Made by a program: the position numbers and the translations under genes. Source: Ruminococcus sp. (lineage in GTDB: Bacteria; Bacillota; Clostridia; Oscillospirales; Ruminococcaceae). Taken from it: a stretch of DNA of 32,459 nt. Below, piece after piece: positions 1-9,690 of the stretch. The stretch covers positions 1 through 32,459 of the forward strand of contig JAKSQV010000017.1 of the NCBI GenBank assembly GCA_024403935.1, in the 5' to 3' direction. The notes beneath the pieces are model-generated. The model saw only the letters and a list, made by a program, of their open reading frames with translations, searched no databases and was not told the origin of the DNA. The stretch's first letter is position 1; each line of letters begins with the position of its first letter.

Positions 1-137
1 TCTTCCTTGACGTTGAAGAGTCCGACCTGAGTGATGAACTTTGTCTCGGTGAGGTAATAACGTGTAAAAGTCCACGGAAGACCGAATATCGTTCTTTTTT
101 TGTCAGTCCAGACGTAATCAATATCTGCTGTTGCCAT
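1..137 (-). CDS. Small PH-domain protein (bPH_2/DUF304-like), C-terminus cut by window edge
   Basis: The first 45 codons of a minus-strand gene are visible, starting at an ATG at 137. A strong AAGGAGG Shine-Dalgarno lies just upstream. The peptide starts MATADIDYVWTDKKRTIFG and continues through an LPWTFTRYYLT stretch. This matches the N-terminus of a small, widespread Firmicutes family of single bacterial PH domains (bPH_2, DUF304). I recognise that family but it has no well-defined molecular function. The gene has its own promoter (181-209) and is separated from ftsH by the ftsH terminator, so it is probably a separate transcription unit. The rest lies outside the window, so length and C-terminal features cannot be judged. 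Confidence 0.8.
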   Translation of the reverse strand, partial: MATADIDYVWTDKKRTIFGLPWTFTRYYLTETKFITQVGLFNVKE

Positions 138-156
138 GATAGAAACCTCCTTAGAA

Positions 157-177
157 AGTGAAATAGTATATCACTAT
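157..177. promoter_or_regulatory. Inverted repeat at the start site of the PH-domain gene
   Basis: Two overlapping short inverted repeats are present: ATAGT-N5-ACTAT (163-177) and AGTGA-N9-TCACT (157-175). They sit on the predicted transcription start, where a repressor dimer could bind. The arms are only 5 bp, so this is a suggestion only. Confidence 0.35.
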
Positions 178-180
178 ATT

Positions 181-209
181 ATTTTATCATAAAATGTCAG
201 ATTAGTCAA
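181..209 (-). promoter_or_regulatory. Sigma-A promoter for the PH-domain gene
   Basis: On the minus strand a TTGACT -35 box (204-209) and a TAAAAT -10 box (181-186) are separated by exactly 17 bp. The predicted start near 174 lies about 37 nt before the ATG at 137. Confidence 0.75.
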
Positions 210-227
210 CAGCTTATAATATTTTTC

Positions 228-2243
228 CTAATATATCAGGCGAGGGAGTATGAGATATGGGAGTCTGAAAAAAATTCCGCAAAAGCAACTCTTTTGCGGA
301 ATTGAAGTTAATTCATCTGATTTGTCTGTATCTTCGGGAGCGGAGTTATCTTCAATGGCAGTATCATTTTCGATATCAGCCTCGGTAATGCCGCCATTCA
401 TAAGCTTTTCAAAGTCATCGCTGTTGATCTTCTCAAATTTGAGAAGATACTTTGCAAGAAGATGCATCTTGTCGGTGTTTGACCTGATTATCTCTGTGCA
501 GTCGGCGTAAGCCTTTTCGATGATAGTTCTGACTTCTTCGTCTATCTGAGCGGCAACAGCTTCGCTGTAATTCTTTGTGTGGCCGTAGTCCTTGCCGAGG
601 AACACTTCATCGCTGTCAGAGCCGTAAACGACAGTTCCGATCTTCTCGGAGAAGCCGTATTTGGTAACCATGCTTCTTGCAACATTTGTTGCTCTTTCAA
701 TATCGTTGGAGGCACCGGTGCATATATCATCAAGGAAAATTTCCTCAGCTACACGTCCGGCGAGGAGCATTACAATGTTTTCACGCATCTGATTGCGGGA
801 AACGTGCTGATCATCATTGTCGGGACGTGTCACAGTCAGACCTGCTGCCATGCCGCGCTGGATAATTGTGACCTGATGAACCTTGTCCTGCGTGGGAAGA
901 TTATAGGCAGCGACAGCGTGACCTGCTTCGTGGTAAGCTGTGACCTTCTTATCGTGTTCACTAACGATACGAGATTTCTTTTCAGGACCAGCAATAACCT
1001 TCAGCGTAGCTTCTTCGATGTCCTTTTCAGTTATGGCTTTTCTGTTGTTGCGTGCGGCAAGGAGAGCAGCCTCATTGAGAAGGTTTTCGAGGTCGGCTCC
1101 TGTAAAGCCCTGAGTGGTCTGTGCAATGACCTTGAGGTCAACATCAGGACCGAGAGGCTTGTTTTTTGCGTGGACCTTCAATATTTCTTCTCTGCCCTTA
1201 ACATCAGGGTATCCGACAACGATCTGTCTGTCAAATCTGCCGGGACGCAGCAGGGCGGGATCAAGTATATCGCGGCGGTTGGTAGCAGCAATAACAATAA
1301 CGCTTTCATTGCCTGTGAAGCCGTCCATTTCAACAAGAAGCTGATTCAGAGTCTGTTCTCTTTCGTCGTGACCGCCTCCGAGACCTGCACCGCGGTGACG
1401 ACCTACTGCATCTATCTCATCAATAAAGATTATGGACGGAGCGTGCTTCTTAGCCTGTTCAAACAGATCACGTACACGCGAAGCTCCGACACCGACGAAC
1501 ATCTCAACAAAGTCCGAACCTGATATCGGGAAGAAAGGACAGCCGACTTCTCCTGCAACAGCTCTTGCAATAAGAGTCTTACCTGTACCGGGAGGTCCGA
1601 GCAGTAGAACGCCCTTGGGTATTTTAGCACCAATGCTTGCGTATTTATTGGGGTGCTTGAGGAAGTCAACGATTTCCTGAAGCTCCTGTTTTTCCTCATC
1701 TGCACCTGCTACATCGTCGAAGGTAGCTTTTCTTGTGTCGGGCTGAGCCTTGAGATTAGCCTTGCCGAAGGAAGTGTACTTACTGCCGCCGCCGCTTTGC
1801 TTCATAAGGAAGTAAAGGATAGCAACTCCGAGAAGAACAGTAAGAACGACAGGTATCAGTGAATAGAGCCATGTTTTGTCAGTGATCTTGATATAATCCT
1901 GTTTAAGTGTGGCATCCTTGTGCTGATCGTTGTAGTTCTGTCGGTATTCCTTGGTGTCCATAAGGAAAATATCAACATTGGGAACATTATATTTTTTCTT
2001 CTCGTCCTCGCCGTCAAGTGAGTATGTCAGCTCTCCGGAACCGAGGTCGAGTTCATAATAGGAGACACGGTAGTTATCGAAATACTCGATTATTGTTGTG
2101 TAGTCAACGTGCTCGGCGTTATCTGAAAACTTTGTACTTACAAAATAGATGCAGAAAATTGCTATGAGCACAATAAAAATGTAAGTAAGGAAGCCTTTAT
2201 TTCTTTTCGGTGTCAAATGATCCACTCCATTCCTGTTTATCAT
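228..2243 (-). CDS. ftsH: ATP-dependent zinc metalloprotease FtsH
   Basis: Membrane-anchored AAA+ protease that extracts and degrades membrane and soluble proteins. Two membrane segments (about residues 18-36 and 125-147) flank an extracytoplasmic domain. Walker A GPPGTGKT is at about 216-223, Walker B with IDEID at about 274-278, the second region of homology around 320-340, the zinc motif HEAGH at about 438-442 and the third ligand Asp near 514. The C-terminus is odd: after an acidic tail (residues about 625-650) the frame runs through the intrinsic terminator at 268-303 and stops at TAG 228-230. The start is uncertain. The ATG at 2243 has no ribosome site, while a TTG at 2216 follows GGAG at good spacing and reduces the overlap with tilS from 47 to 20 nt. 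It is last in the rnj-gdpP-rplI-dnaB-tilS-ftsH series. Confidence 0.96.
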   Translation of the reverse strand: MINRNGVDHLTPKRNKGFLTYIFIVLIAIFCIYFVSTKFSDNAEHVDYTTIIEYFDNYRVSYYELDLGSGELTYSLDGEDEKKKYNVPNVDIFLMDTKEYRQNYNDQHKDATLKQDYIKITDKTWLYSLIPVVLTVLLGVAILYFLMKQSGGGSKYTSFGKANLKAQPDTRKATFDDVAGADEEKQELQEIVDFLKHPNKYASIGAKIPKGVLLLGPPGTGKTLIARAVAGEVGCPFFPISGSDFVEMFVGVGASRVRDLFEQAKKHAPSIIFIDEIDAVGRHRGAGLGGGHDEREQTLNQLLVEMDGFTGNESVIVIAATNRRDILDPALLRPGRFDRQIVVGYPDVKGREEILKVHAKNKPLGPDVDLKVIAQTTQGFTGADLENLLNEAALLAARNNRKAITEKDIEEATLKVIAGPEKKSRIVSEHDKKVTAYHEAGHAVAAYNLPTQDKVHQVTIIQRGMAAGLTVTRPDNDDQHVSRNQMRENIVMLLAGRVAEEIFLDDICTGASNDIERATNVARSMVTKYGFSEKIGTVVYGSDSDEVFLGKDYGHTKNYSEAVAAQIDEEVRTIIEKAYADCTEIIRSNTDKMHLLAKYLLKFEKINSDDFEKLMNGGITEADIENDTAIEDNSAPEDTDKSDELTSIPQKSCFCGIFFRLPYLILPRLIY
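268..303 (-). terminator. Intrinsic terminator lying inside the ftsH reading frame
   Basis: A perfect 13-bp stem (AATTCCGCAAAAG at 273-285 pairing with 291-303, loop CAACT) is followed on the minus strand by a run of T through 268. It is a classic Rho-independent terminator for the left operon. The ftsH stop codon lies about 40 nt further downstream, so the hairpin is translated as part of the annotated frame. Confidence 0.88.
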
Positions 2244-3573
2244 CGCATATTGAAATGATAAGCAGCTTCATAGTATTCCCGTCGGGAGCAACACGCTGTG
2301 CGATACCGAGCTTTTCGGCAAATATGGTACCTTCCTCATCTTCAATGAAATGAAGCGTGCATCTTTCCTCGGGGGGTATTTTTTCGTTGATGAGTTTTTT
2401 CACGGACGAATGGAAGCTTCGTCCGCAGAGCTGTATTTTGTCGCCGTTTTTTCGGCTTCTGAGCACAGCCGCTCCTTTTATTTTATCATAATCCAGCACG
2501 TAAAATGTTAATTTTCTATTAACATCATTCGGCCGGTCACATTTCTGCCTGTCAATGACTTCACATATCAGCTTTAAGCCGCTGAAAATTGAGTTCTCGC
2601 CGACCTTCAGGGGAACGGATACATTTTCCAAAACTTCCGCATCATGAATGACCTTCAGTTCAGCTTTTGTTCCATCGGAGACGAAGTAAATATCTCCTGA
2701 TAAATTCAGCTTTCCTCCGTGCAGCAGTATCTCCTCACACTCGCGTATGCGTTCGTGGGAGACAGGCAGAGAATTTCTGACAAGTAGTCTTGATATGCAG
2801 CGTGAGCGTATTACGGTATCATATTTTTCAAGGCCTGTCAGGCTGTTTTCCGAGAGACATTCACATTCAGCAGAGTCTGTCATCGCTTCGATATAGGCAT
2901 TTTCATCACGTATTCCGTCAGCGGAGCTTACAAACGTCATATTCAGTGAAGGATTGATCTCGCGCATAAGCGGAATAATGCGATGACGTATCTTATTGCG
3001 TGTGTAGTCATCCGTGAGATTGGTGCTGTCGGTAACGTAGTCCTGTCCGATCTCCGCAAGATAAGCCTCTATCTCTGCACGGGTGACACCGAGGAGCGGT
3101 CGGACTATATTTCCCCGTACAGGCGGAATACCTGCAAGACCTTTCAGAGCAGTACCTCTTGAGAGGTTGAGGATAACAGTTTCGAGATTATCGTCCGCAT
3201 TGTGTGCTGTTGCAAGCTTTCTGCCCTGCGTGTACCGGCTGAAGATCTCGTACCGGAGCTTACGGGCGGCAAGCTCTGTTGAGAGTGAATTTTCAGCCGC
3301 ACAGGCATTCACATCGCATCTTTCAGCCTTGAACGGTACATCGAGCCGTTTGCACAGATCACGGCAGAACTTCTCATCACGGTCACTTTCACTTCCGCGC
3401 AGGCAGTGATTAACATGCAGAGCCTCAACATTTATGCCAAACTTTTCTCTTAGTCTGTAAAGGCACAGTAAAAGACAAACGCTGTCTGCGCCTCCTGACA
3501 GACCGCAGACAACGATGTCGCCTTTTTTGAACATATTATACTTATCTGAGAGAGCTGTAATCTTATCTATCAT
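2197..3573 (-). CDS. tilS: tRNA(Ile)-lysidine synthase TilS
   Basis: TilS modifies cytidine 34 of the AUA-reading isoleucine tRNA to lysidine, using ATP and lysine, and is normally essential. The PP-loop SGGADS is at residues 26-31. It is followed by the N-type ATP pyrophosphatase domain (HNADDNLET around 135, RPLLGVTR around 170) and a C-terminal TilS domain. Length is 458 aa, normal for the family. I chose ATG 3573 (MIDKITAL) rather than the longer open frame to 3831, because the upstream part lies inside dnaB and has no family character. The start is 2 nt after the dnaB stop, so translation is probably coupled. The gene end overlaps the start of ftsH. In many Firmicutes hpt lies between tilS and ftsH, and here it does not. 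Confidence 0.94.
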   Translation of the reverse strand: MIDKITALSDKYNMFKKGDIVVCGLSGGADSVCLLLCLYRLREKFGINVEALHVNHCLRGSESDRDEKFCRDLCKRLDVPFKAERCDVNACAAENSLSTELAARKLRYEIFSRYTQGRKLATAHNADDNLETVILNLSRGTALKGLAGIPPVRGNIVRPLLGVTRAEIEAYLAEIGQDYVTDSTNLTDDYTRNKIRHRIIPLMREINPSLNMTFVSSADGIRDENAYIEAMTDSAECECLSENSLTGLEKYDTVIRSRCISRLLVRNSLPVSHERIRECEEILLHGGKLNLSGDIYFVSDGTKAELKVIHDAEVLENVSVPLKVGENSIFSGLKLICEVIDRQKCDRPNDVNRKLTFYVLDYDKIKGAAVLRSRKNGDKIQLCGRSFHSSVKKLINEKIPPEERCTLHFIEDEEGTIFAEKLGIAQRVAPDGNTMKLLIISICDDKQEWSGSFDTEKK

Positions 3574-3574
3574 A

Positions 3575-4927
3575 TCATGCCTCAGGCGGAGTCGATGTAT
3601 CCATATTCGAGAAGCGTGTGAACTGACCGTCCCATACGAGCTCGACAGAGCCGCTTTCACCGTGACGGTTTTTGGCAATAATACATTCTGATATATTCTG
3701 ACGTGTGCTTTCCTTATTGTAGTATGCCTCGCGGTAGAGGAAGAGAACGATGTCGGCATCCTGCTCGATCGAACCTGATTCACGCAGGTCTGAGAGCATC
3801 GGGCGTTTGTCGTTTCTGCTTTCGACCGCACGGGAAAGCTGTGACAGAAGTATTACAGGAACATTCAGCTCTTTTGCCATTACCTTGAGCTGACGTGTTA
3901 TCTCGGAAATAACGGTTACGCGGTTGTCGGATTTTGAGGTCGAGTCCATAAGCTGAAGGTAGTCGATGATGACAAGCCCGAGGTTCTTTACACGACGCAG
4001 CTTTGCCTTCATCTGCTGAACTGTCATGCTTGCGGTATCGTCGATATACATGGGGAAAGTGCTGAGAAAAGCTGCACTTGCAGCAAGTCTTGTCCATTCC
4101 TCGCTTTTGATACGTCCGTTACGCAGTGAGCTTGACTCAACGAGTGCTTCTGTTGAGAGCAGACGTGTTGCGAGCTGTTCGCGTGACATTTCGAGGTTGA
4201 AAATTACAACGTCCTTGGCATTCGGACGGCGTGCAACATTCGTTGCGATGTTCATTGCGAAGGAAGTTTTTCCCATACCGGGACGTGCTGCAACAATGAT
4301 GAGATCGGATTTGTTCAGACCTGATGTAATGAGGTCGAGCTGGGTATATCCTGTTTTTGCACCGATATACTTATCCTTATCCTCGCCGGTTATTTTTCCG
4401 AGACGGTCGTAAGCTTCCAGTACGGCATCACCGATATGGGCAAGTCCCTGAACATTTCTGCCCTGTCTTATATCGTATATACGCTGTTCGGCAGAATCGA
4501 GCAGGAGAGAAGCATCCTGCTCACCGCTGCGTATCTCCTCAAGTATTGATCTTGCGGTGAAACCGAGTGTGCGTATAAGGTATTTGTCAGCAACTATCTT
4601 GCAGTAGCTCTCGATATTTTCTGTTGTCGGGAGAGTATTTGCGATCTCGGCAAGATAGCGTCTTCCCTCCGCAGCAGACTCAAAGATGTGCATTTTCTCG
4701 GCTTCGTTCAGAACAGTAACGATGTCTATCGGCATACCCGAAGTGAACATCCGCACAATGATCCCGAATATAGCCTTGTGCTGCTCGGTGAAGAAATAAT
4801 CTGCTCTGACCTTCTCGATGACGAGAGGAGTTACAGACGGGTCAGAGAGTATCGCACCGATAACGGACTGCTCAGCATCAGTGCTGTGCGGCAGGTCATT
4901 ATCGGGGATCAGAGCTTTGTTTTCCAT
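3575..4927 (-). CDS. dnaB: Replicative DNA helicase DnaB/DnaC family
   Basis: Hexameric 5'-3' helicase that unwinds DNA ahead of the replication fork and contacts primase. The N-terminal DnaB domain (about 10-115) is followed by a linker and a RecA-like domain. Walker A ARPGMGKT is at about 214-221, the Walker B region LVIIDYLQLM at about 320, and the SGSIEQDADIVLFLYR motif near 385. Length 450 aa is typical, with no intein. The ATG shares its A with the rplI stop (TGATG), and tilS begins 2 nt after its stop. The rplI-dnaB pairing is common in Firmicutes (the helicase is called DnaC in Bacillus). Confidence 0.96.
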   Translation of the reverse strand: MENKALIPDNDLPHSTDAEQSVIGAILSDPSVTPLVIEKVRADYFFTEQHKAIFGIIVRMFTSGMPIDIVTVLNEAEKMHIFESAAEGRRYLAEIANTLPTTENIESYCKIVADKYLIRTLGFTARSILEEIRSGEQDASLLLDSAEQRIYDIRQGRNVQGLAHIGDAVLEAYDRLGKITGEDKDKYIGAKTGYTQLDLITSGLNKSDLIIVAARPGMGKTSFAMNIATNVARRPNAKDVVIFNLEMSREQLATRLLSTEALVESSSLRNGRIKSEEWTRLAASAAFLSTFPMYIDDTASMTVQQMKAKLRRVKNLGLVIIDYLQLMDSTSKSDNRVTVISEITRQLKVMAKELNVPVILLSQLSRAVESRNDKRPMLSDLRESGSIEQDADIVLFLYREAYYNKESTRQNISECIIAKNRHGESGSVELVWDGQFTRFSNMDTSTPPEA

Positions 4928-5373
4928 CAGCCTTCAATTACCTCAACGTCAACTGTTTCAGAGATGCCTGTATAGAACTTTATTACAGCCTTGTAAGAGC
5001 CGAAGTTCTTTATATCAGTGCTCAGTGTGATCTTCTTTTTGTCAACCTTTATGCCGAACTGTGATTCAAGTGCTTCAGCAATATTTGCGGATGTAACAGA
5101 GCCGAAAAGTCTGTCGTTTGAGCCAGCTTTTGCTTTTATGACGATCTGCTTGCCCTTTACGGCAGCGGCAGCCTCATTAGCGGATTTTACATCCATGTCT
5201 ATTTTGTGCTGAGCTGAAGCCTTCTGTCCGTTCAGCTTGTTGATGTTTTCTGGAGTTGCCTCAACAGCGAGACCCTTGGGGAGAAGCAGATTTCTTGCAT
5301 AGCCGTCTGCTACGTTCTTGATCTCGCCCTTTTTTCCTGAACCCTTAACGTCCTGTAAATAAATAACTTTCAT
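4927..5373 (-). CDS. rplI: 50S ribosomal protein bL9
   Basis: Ribosomal large-subunit protein with an N-terminal RNA-binding domain, a long connecting helix and a C-terminal domain. The signature GDxGxKGxxxxVxxGYxRNxLxPxGxA is visible in adapted form as [20 protein letters not shown] followed by LLLPKGLA (residues about 9-36). Length 148 aa is normal. It lies 19 nt after gdpP and its stop overlaps the dnaB start. The gdpP-rplI-dnaB order is a familiar Firmicutes arrangement. Confidence 0.97.
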   Translation of the reverse strand: MKVIYLQDVKGSGKKGEIKNVADGYARNLLLPKGLAVEATPENINKLNGQKASAQHKIDMDVKSANEAAAAVKGKQIVIKAKAGSNDRLFGSVTSANIAEALESQFGIKVDKKKITLSTDIKNFGSYKAVIKFYTGISETVDVEVIEG

Positions 5374-5392
5374 TTTTCTGTTCCTTTCAGAT

Positions 5393-7369
5393 TTATTTGG
5401 TATATGTTTCCTCCTGCCGAGAATCTATAACATTGATGAGCATTTTCACGGCTTCCTGGAGAGAAGTGTTTTCAAGCTGTGTTGCAGCCATTGTCTGGTG
5501 ACCGCCTCCGCCGAGCTCCTCCATGACTACCTGAACATTCAGAGCACCGAGTGAACGGGCAGAAATATTGGTAACATTTCCTGTTGCAAAGACAACGAAT
5601 GAAGCATCAACATCAGAGATGCTCAGCAGCTCGTCAGCAGCCTGCGGTGCAACGACGCGTATGTCATCAGATTTGAAGTCTGCGATGGCAATAGCGCATT
5701 TTTTATGCAGCTTTGCATTTGCGACGACCTGAGTCTTTCTCTTGTATGCATCAAATGAGTTAGAGAACAAAAGCTTTACCGAAACGGTATCTGCGCCCTG
5801 TTTTTTGAGATAGGCAGCAGCTTCAAATGTTCTGACACCTGTACGCATAACGAAATTCTTTGTATCGAGCATAATGCCTGACAGCAGGGCTTCGGCGCAT
5901 ATGCTCGGGAGAGTCTCATCGTTATCGAAGCTGAAATACTGAATAAGCTCGGTTACCATTTCTGAAGCCGATGAAGCATAGGGCTCATGATGGAAGATGA
6001 CCGCGTTGTCGATGAAGTTGACAGTCTTGCGATGGTGGTCAATGACAACGATACGCTTTATCCTGTCGTAGAGCTCGCGGCTTTCTATGAAGCTGCGGTT
6101 ATGTGTGTCAACGATAATGAGAAGGTCGTTGCTGTCGGCTGATGAAACAGCGGCAGACGGAGAAATGAAAAGATCCTTATCCGACTGTGCTTCAACGATG
6201 TCGATCAGATGAGAAGCAAGGTTCTTGTTTCTGTCAACGACGATGTGGACCTCCTTGCCGAGCAGCTTGATAGCTCCTGCGAGACCGCATGACGCACCGA
6301 CTGAATCAAGGTCGCCGAAGCGGTGTCCCATTATGTATATCTTGCCGGAGTTGCGTATCACATCCTCCATAGCGTTAGCAATGATTCGTGTTTTTGCACG
6401 CGACATTTTTTCAACGCCCTTTGAGACACCTCCGAAGAAGCGGAAGCCGCTTTCTGTTTTGACAACAGCCTGATCGCCGCCGCGTCCGAGAGCCATATCG
6501 AGGCACTGGCGCGCGATTTTTTCACTTTCGGCGAGCGAGGAAGCACCCTGACCGACACCAATGGAGAAGGTGAGAGGGTATTTTCCGGCAATACGGATAT
6601 TTCGTGCAAGGTCGAGTATCTTGAATTTGTTGGTTATTTTTTCTTCAAGATGTCTGTCTTCTATAATGGCATAGAATGTATCGGGTGATACTTTCTTGAT
6701 GAAACCGTTTGTGCTGCTCATGAATTTCTCAATGAGCTGTTCGGTCTCGACAGAGGCGAGAGCCTTTTCGCTCTCCTTTGCGTTCTGCATTATATCGTCA
6801 TAGTTGTCAATGGAGAGGATCACGACGCTCGGATGTTCGTCATCAAAACGTTTCCTCAGATTGAAGTATGATGTTTCATCGTTGAAGTAGATGATGCAGA
6901 AGGAAAGCTCCTTTTCCTTGAATTCTTCAAGTACGACCTTATATACCGAGCCGTTCACATGACAGTATGCGAAGCCGTCGCTGAACAGCGAATCGAGGTC
7001 AAGCTCGACAAAGTCGCCGAAGCTCAGACCGTATGCATCCGCTCCCGGACTGATCCTTTCGGCAAATATCTGATTGTACCAGACGATGTCCCTGTTCTCA
7101 TTGATAATTGCGACAGGGGCAGGCAGAGTGTGCATATACTGTGCTGCAGATGATTCAAGGTGGGAATTCATCTTTGAAAAGTGTCTGATGGAGTTTCTGG
7201 AATATATCACAGCAAATATCATCATTATGAATATGATGGCAAAGGCAATACAGCAGCCGATAAGGGCACAGAACGACCTGTCAGCGTATACAGATGCCGA
7301 AACAAATACAGTATCAGCAAGAAGCACAGCAAGTGACAGAAAATATGCGACAGGAAACTTCGTTTTCAT
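5393..7369 (-). CDS. gdpP: Cyclic-di-AMP phosphodiesterase GdpP (DHH family)
   Basis: Hydrolyses c-di-AMP to pApA and so influences potassium balance, wall stress and beta-lactam tolerance in Firmicutes. The domain order is visible: two membrane segments (about 8-28 and 33-56), a PAS-like sensor (about 75-165), a degenerate GGDEF domain (about 175-300), a DHH domain with [11 protein letters not shown] (about 349-359) and VIDHHRK (about 442-448), and a DHHA1 domain ending in [10 protein letters not shown]. Length 658 aa matches the family. An AAAGGAG site precedes the ATG. It lies 33 nt after rnj, placing a second-messenger hydrolase together with an RNA decay enzyme and the replication helicase. 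Confidence 0.95.
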   Translation of the reverse strand: MKTKFPVAYFLSLAVLLADTVFVSASVYADRSFCALIGCCIAFAIIFIMMIFAVIYSRNSIRHFSKMNSHLESSAAQYMHTLPAPVAIINENRDIVWYNQIFAERISPGADAYGLSFGDFVELDLDSLFSDGFAYCHVNGSVYKVVLEEFKEKELSFCIIYFNDETSYFNLRKRFDDEHPSVVILSIDNYDDIMQNAKESEKALASVETEQLIEKFMSSTNGFIKKVSPDTFYAIIEDRHLEEKITNKFKILDLARNIRIAGKYPLTFSIGVGQGASSLAESEKIARQCLDMALGRGGDQAVVKTESGFRFFGGVSKGVEKMSRAKTRIIANAMEDVIRNSGKIYIMGHRFGDLDSVGASCGLAGAIKLLGKEVHIVVDRNKNLASHLIDIVEAQSDKDLFISPSAAVSSADSNDLLIIVDTHNRSFIESRELYDRIKRIVVIDHHRKTVNFIDNAVIFHHEPYASSASEMVTELIQYFSFDNDETLPSICAEALLSGIMLDTKNFVMRTGVRTFEAAAYLKKQGADTVSVKLLFSNSFDAYKRKTQVVANAKLHKKCAIAIADFKSDDIRVVAPQAADELLSISDVDASFVVFATGNVTNISARSLGALNVQVVMEELGGGGHQTMAATQLENTSLQEAVKMLINVIDSRQEETYTK

Positions 7370-7402
7370 CCTTCAGACTCCTTTCACAAAGATTATAAAA
7401 AA

Positions 7403-9280
7403 TCAGGTTTCCATAATAATGGGGAGTATCATAGGACTGCGCTTTGTCTTTTCATAGATGTAATCGGAGAGAGCATCACGCAGCTTTCCCTTGAGACTGT
7501 TCCATTCGCGGAGCTCGGCAAAAGAACATCCGGCAAGAGTATTTTCAAGAACAGCCTTTGCCTGACTTATAAGCTCATCGGATTCTCTTACATAAACGAA
7601 TCCGCGTGAGATAATATCAGGACCGGCAACTATTTCATTTGTAGCCTTTTCAATGCCGATGACGATGATGATAAGACCGTCCTGAGCGAGATGTTTTCTG
7701 TCGCGGAGAACGATAGAGCCGACATCTCCCACACCGAGACCGTCAACAAGAACGCGTCCGGAGGGGACCTGAGATACTATCTTCATGCTCACACCGTCAG
7801 TTTCGATGACATTGCCTATTTCAGCGATGATGATATTTTCCTTCGGAAGGCCCATCTGGCGTGCAAGGTCAGCGTGCTTTTTGAGGTGCTTGTATTCGCC
7901 GTGAACGGGAATAAAGAACTTCGGCTTCGTGAGAGCCTGCATGAGTTTGAGTTCCTCCTGACAGGCGTGTCCCGAAACGTGGACTTCATACATAGCCTCG
8001 TAAACGACTTCAGCTCCTGATTTCATAAGCTCGTTTACAACACGCGTAACGAATTTCTCGTTGCCGGGGATAGGTGTAGCAGAAATAATAATGAAGTCCA
8101 TAGGCGTGATGTTGACCTTTTTGTGGTCGTTCATCGCCATACGGGTAAGAGCAGACATAGGCTCACCCTGACTTCCTGTTGTTATGAGCACGATACGTTC
8201 GCTTTCGTACCTGTTCATCATTTCGATGTCGATGATGATTCCGTCAGGAACGTCGAGATAGCCGAGCTCGATAGCGGTATTGATTACATTTACCATGCTC
8301 CTGCCGAATACGGCAACCTTTCTGCCGTACCGTTCGGCGCAGTTGATGATCTGCTGAACACGGTGGATATTGGATGAGAAGGTAGCGATTATGATACGCT
8401 TTCCTTCACCCTTTTTGAAAAGGCGGTCAAAGGACTCGCCGACAGTGCGTTCAGAGTGGGTATAACCCATACGTTCAGCGTTCGTGGAGTCTGCCATGAG
8501 GGCAAGAACGCCCTTGCTTCCGAGTTCACCGAAGCGCGCGAGATCGATGATCTCACCGTCGATAGGGGAGTAGTCTACCTTGAAATCGCCTGTGTGAACG
8601 ATAACACCTGCGGGGGTATGGATAGCCATGCCGACAGAATCAGGGATAGAATGGTTGACCTTGATGAATTCAACAGCCATACATCCCATTTTTACGGTCT
8701 TTTTCGGAGCGATGACGTTGAGCGTTACCTTTCCGAGAAGACCCTGTTCCTTGAGCTTTGCTTCAATAAGACCGATAGTAAGTCTTGTACCGTAAACGGG
8801 TACATTTACTTTTTTGAGAAGATATGCGAGACCGCCGATATGATCCTCGTGTCCGTGAGTGATAACGATACCGCGCACCTTGTCTGCATTGCGCTCAACA
8901 TAAGTAAAATCAGGGATAACTATATCAACGCCCGGCATATCAGCATCAGGGAAGGCGAGACCGCAGTCGAGGATGAATGCATCATTCGAGCACTCGAAAA
9001 CAGTCATATTCTTTCCGATCTCATTCAGACCGCCGAGAGGGATGATCCTGACAGGAGTCTTCCTGACGACCTTTGGCTGACGCGGTTTCTTCTCCTTGGC
9101 AGGAGATGTTGCCTGAGCAGAGCTTTTTGCAGCCGCTGCCTGTGCTATGTTAGCCTGAACAGGAGTATCCTTTGATGCCGTCTTCTTTCTGTATACCCGC
9201 TTTTTGGGAGCAGCACCGCCTTCACCGGCGTTTTTGCGGGTTTTGTTCTGATTTTTGTTATTTGTATTATTCTCGTTCAC
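7403..9280 (-). CDS. rnj: Ribonuclease J (metallo-beta-lactamase/beta-CASP)
   Basis: 5'-3' exoribonuclease and endoribonuclease of RNA turnover and rRNA maturation. The metallo-beta-lactamase motif HGHEDH is at about 142-147, followed by beta-CASP motifs and the RNase J C-terminal domain. The start codon is GTG at 9280, preceded by GAGG at 7 nt spacing. The first 75 residues are a low-complexity, Asn/Lys/Ala-rich basic extension before the conserved IIPLGGLNEIGKN. Such basic N-terminal tails occur in some RNase J proteins. Length is 625 aa; without the tail it is a normal 550. First gene of the long left operon, with a structured leader of about 235 nt. Whether this is J1 or J2 cannot be settled here. 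Confidence 0.94.
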   Translation of the reverse strand: MNENNTNNKNQNKTRKNAGEGGAAPKKRVYRKKTASKDTPVQANIAQAAAAKSSAQATSPAKEKKPRQPKVVRKTPVRIIPLGGLNEIGKNMTVFECSNDAFILDCGLAFPDADMPGVDIVIPDFTYVERNADKVRGIVITHGHEDHIGGLAYLLKKVNVPVYGTRLTIGLIEAKLKEQGLLGKVTLNVIAPKKTVKMGCMAVEFIKVNHSIPDSVGMAIHTPAGVIVHTGDFKVDYSPIDGEIIDLARFGELGSKGVLALMADSTNAERMGYTHSERTVGESFDRLFKKGEGKRIIIATFSSNIHRVQQIINCAERYGRKVAVFGRSMVNVINTAIELGYLDVPDGIIIDIEMMNRYESERIVLITTGSQGEPMSALTRMAMNDHKKVNITPMDFIIISATPIPGNEKFVTRVVNELMKSGAEVVYEAMYEVHVSGHACQEELKLMQALTKPKFFIPVHGEYKHLKKHADLARQMGLPKENIIIAEIGNVIETDGVSMKIVSQVPSGRVLVDGLGVGDVGSIVLRDRKHLAQDGLIIIVIGIEKATNEIVAGPDIISRGFVYVRESDELISQAKAVLENTLAGCSFAELREWNSLKGKLRDALSDYIYEKTKRSPMILPIIMET

Positions 9281-9517
9281 TATATGACCTCACTTTCAAA
9301 TCTATTGTTGTCCTGTGACGGCAGAGACCCGTATGAAAAATCAAAATGCAGAATGTGCGGGATGTAGATGAGTGCAGAATCCTGAAAAGGTATCTTGCAG
9401 CTTTGCCGTCTGATTTATCCGAACGAGACCGGATAAATAATATCTTAATGGCGTTGCGCCAAAAAAGCCTTACTTCAGCCGCATCGTAATTAGTACGGCA
9501 GGGCATAGCTATATACA
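9281..9517 (-). other. Long structured 5' leader of rnj (function unknown)
   Basis: The distance from the predicted start (about 9517) to the GTG of rnj is about 235 nt. On the minus strand it contains a 9-bp stem with an 8-nt loop (9413-9438), a GGCG/CGCC hairpin (9449-9461) immediately preceded by a T-run, a GACGGCA/TGCCGTC long-range complement, and CCCG/CGGG pairing closer to the gene. It does not match a riboswitch or housekeeping RNA that I recognise. An 83-codon frame (9267-9518) stays open across the whole leader. This stretch, 9281-9690, otherwise holds only the promoter and the end of the AGCS gene's downstream region. Confidence 0.5.
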
Positions 9518-9523
9518 TTATTT

Positions 9524-9552
9524 ATTATACCAAAATTGTGGCGATATGTCAA
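9524..9552 (-). promoter_or_regulatory. Strong sigma-A promoter of the rnj-gdpP-rplI-dnaB-tilS-ftsH operon
   Basis: On the minus strand a perfect TTGACA (9547-9552) and a perfect TATAAT (9524-9529) are separated by exactly 17 bp. This is the best consensus promoter in the window. Confidence 0.88.
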
Positions 9553-9690
9553 TAGTAAAATCACGCTGAGGACTTGCACAAATGACGTAAAAACACGGAT
9601 ATCCGCGATTTATCGCATCATTATCACAGGATATATACCATATCTTATCCTCTTTGTATCATACAGTAAGCTTACCCTGTTCATGCCTGT

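Noticed and set aside
579-1523. 314-codon plus-strand open frame
   Set aside because: Lies entirely antisense inside ftsH; composition follows the complementary codons and no ribosome site is present.
8456-9175. 239-codon plus-strand open frame
   Set aside because: Antisense shadow of rnj with no family resemblance.
9449-9466. GGCG/CGCC hairpin beside a homopolymer run, as a terminator
   Set aside because: On the minus strand the T-run precedes the hairpin, and on the plus strand it is followed by As, so neither direction fits.
9281-9517. 6S RNA in the rnj leader
   Set aside because: No long bulged duplex with a central open bubble could be drawn by eye, so the label is not supported.
9555-9690. 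Terminator for the AGCS gene
   Set aside because: Short palindromes (GCGATAAATCGC, CGGATATCCG) followed by TGTTTTT are present, but the stems are too small to call with confidence.
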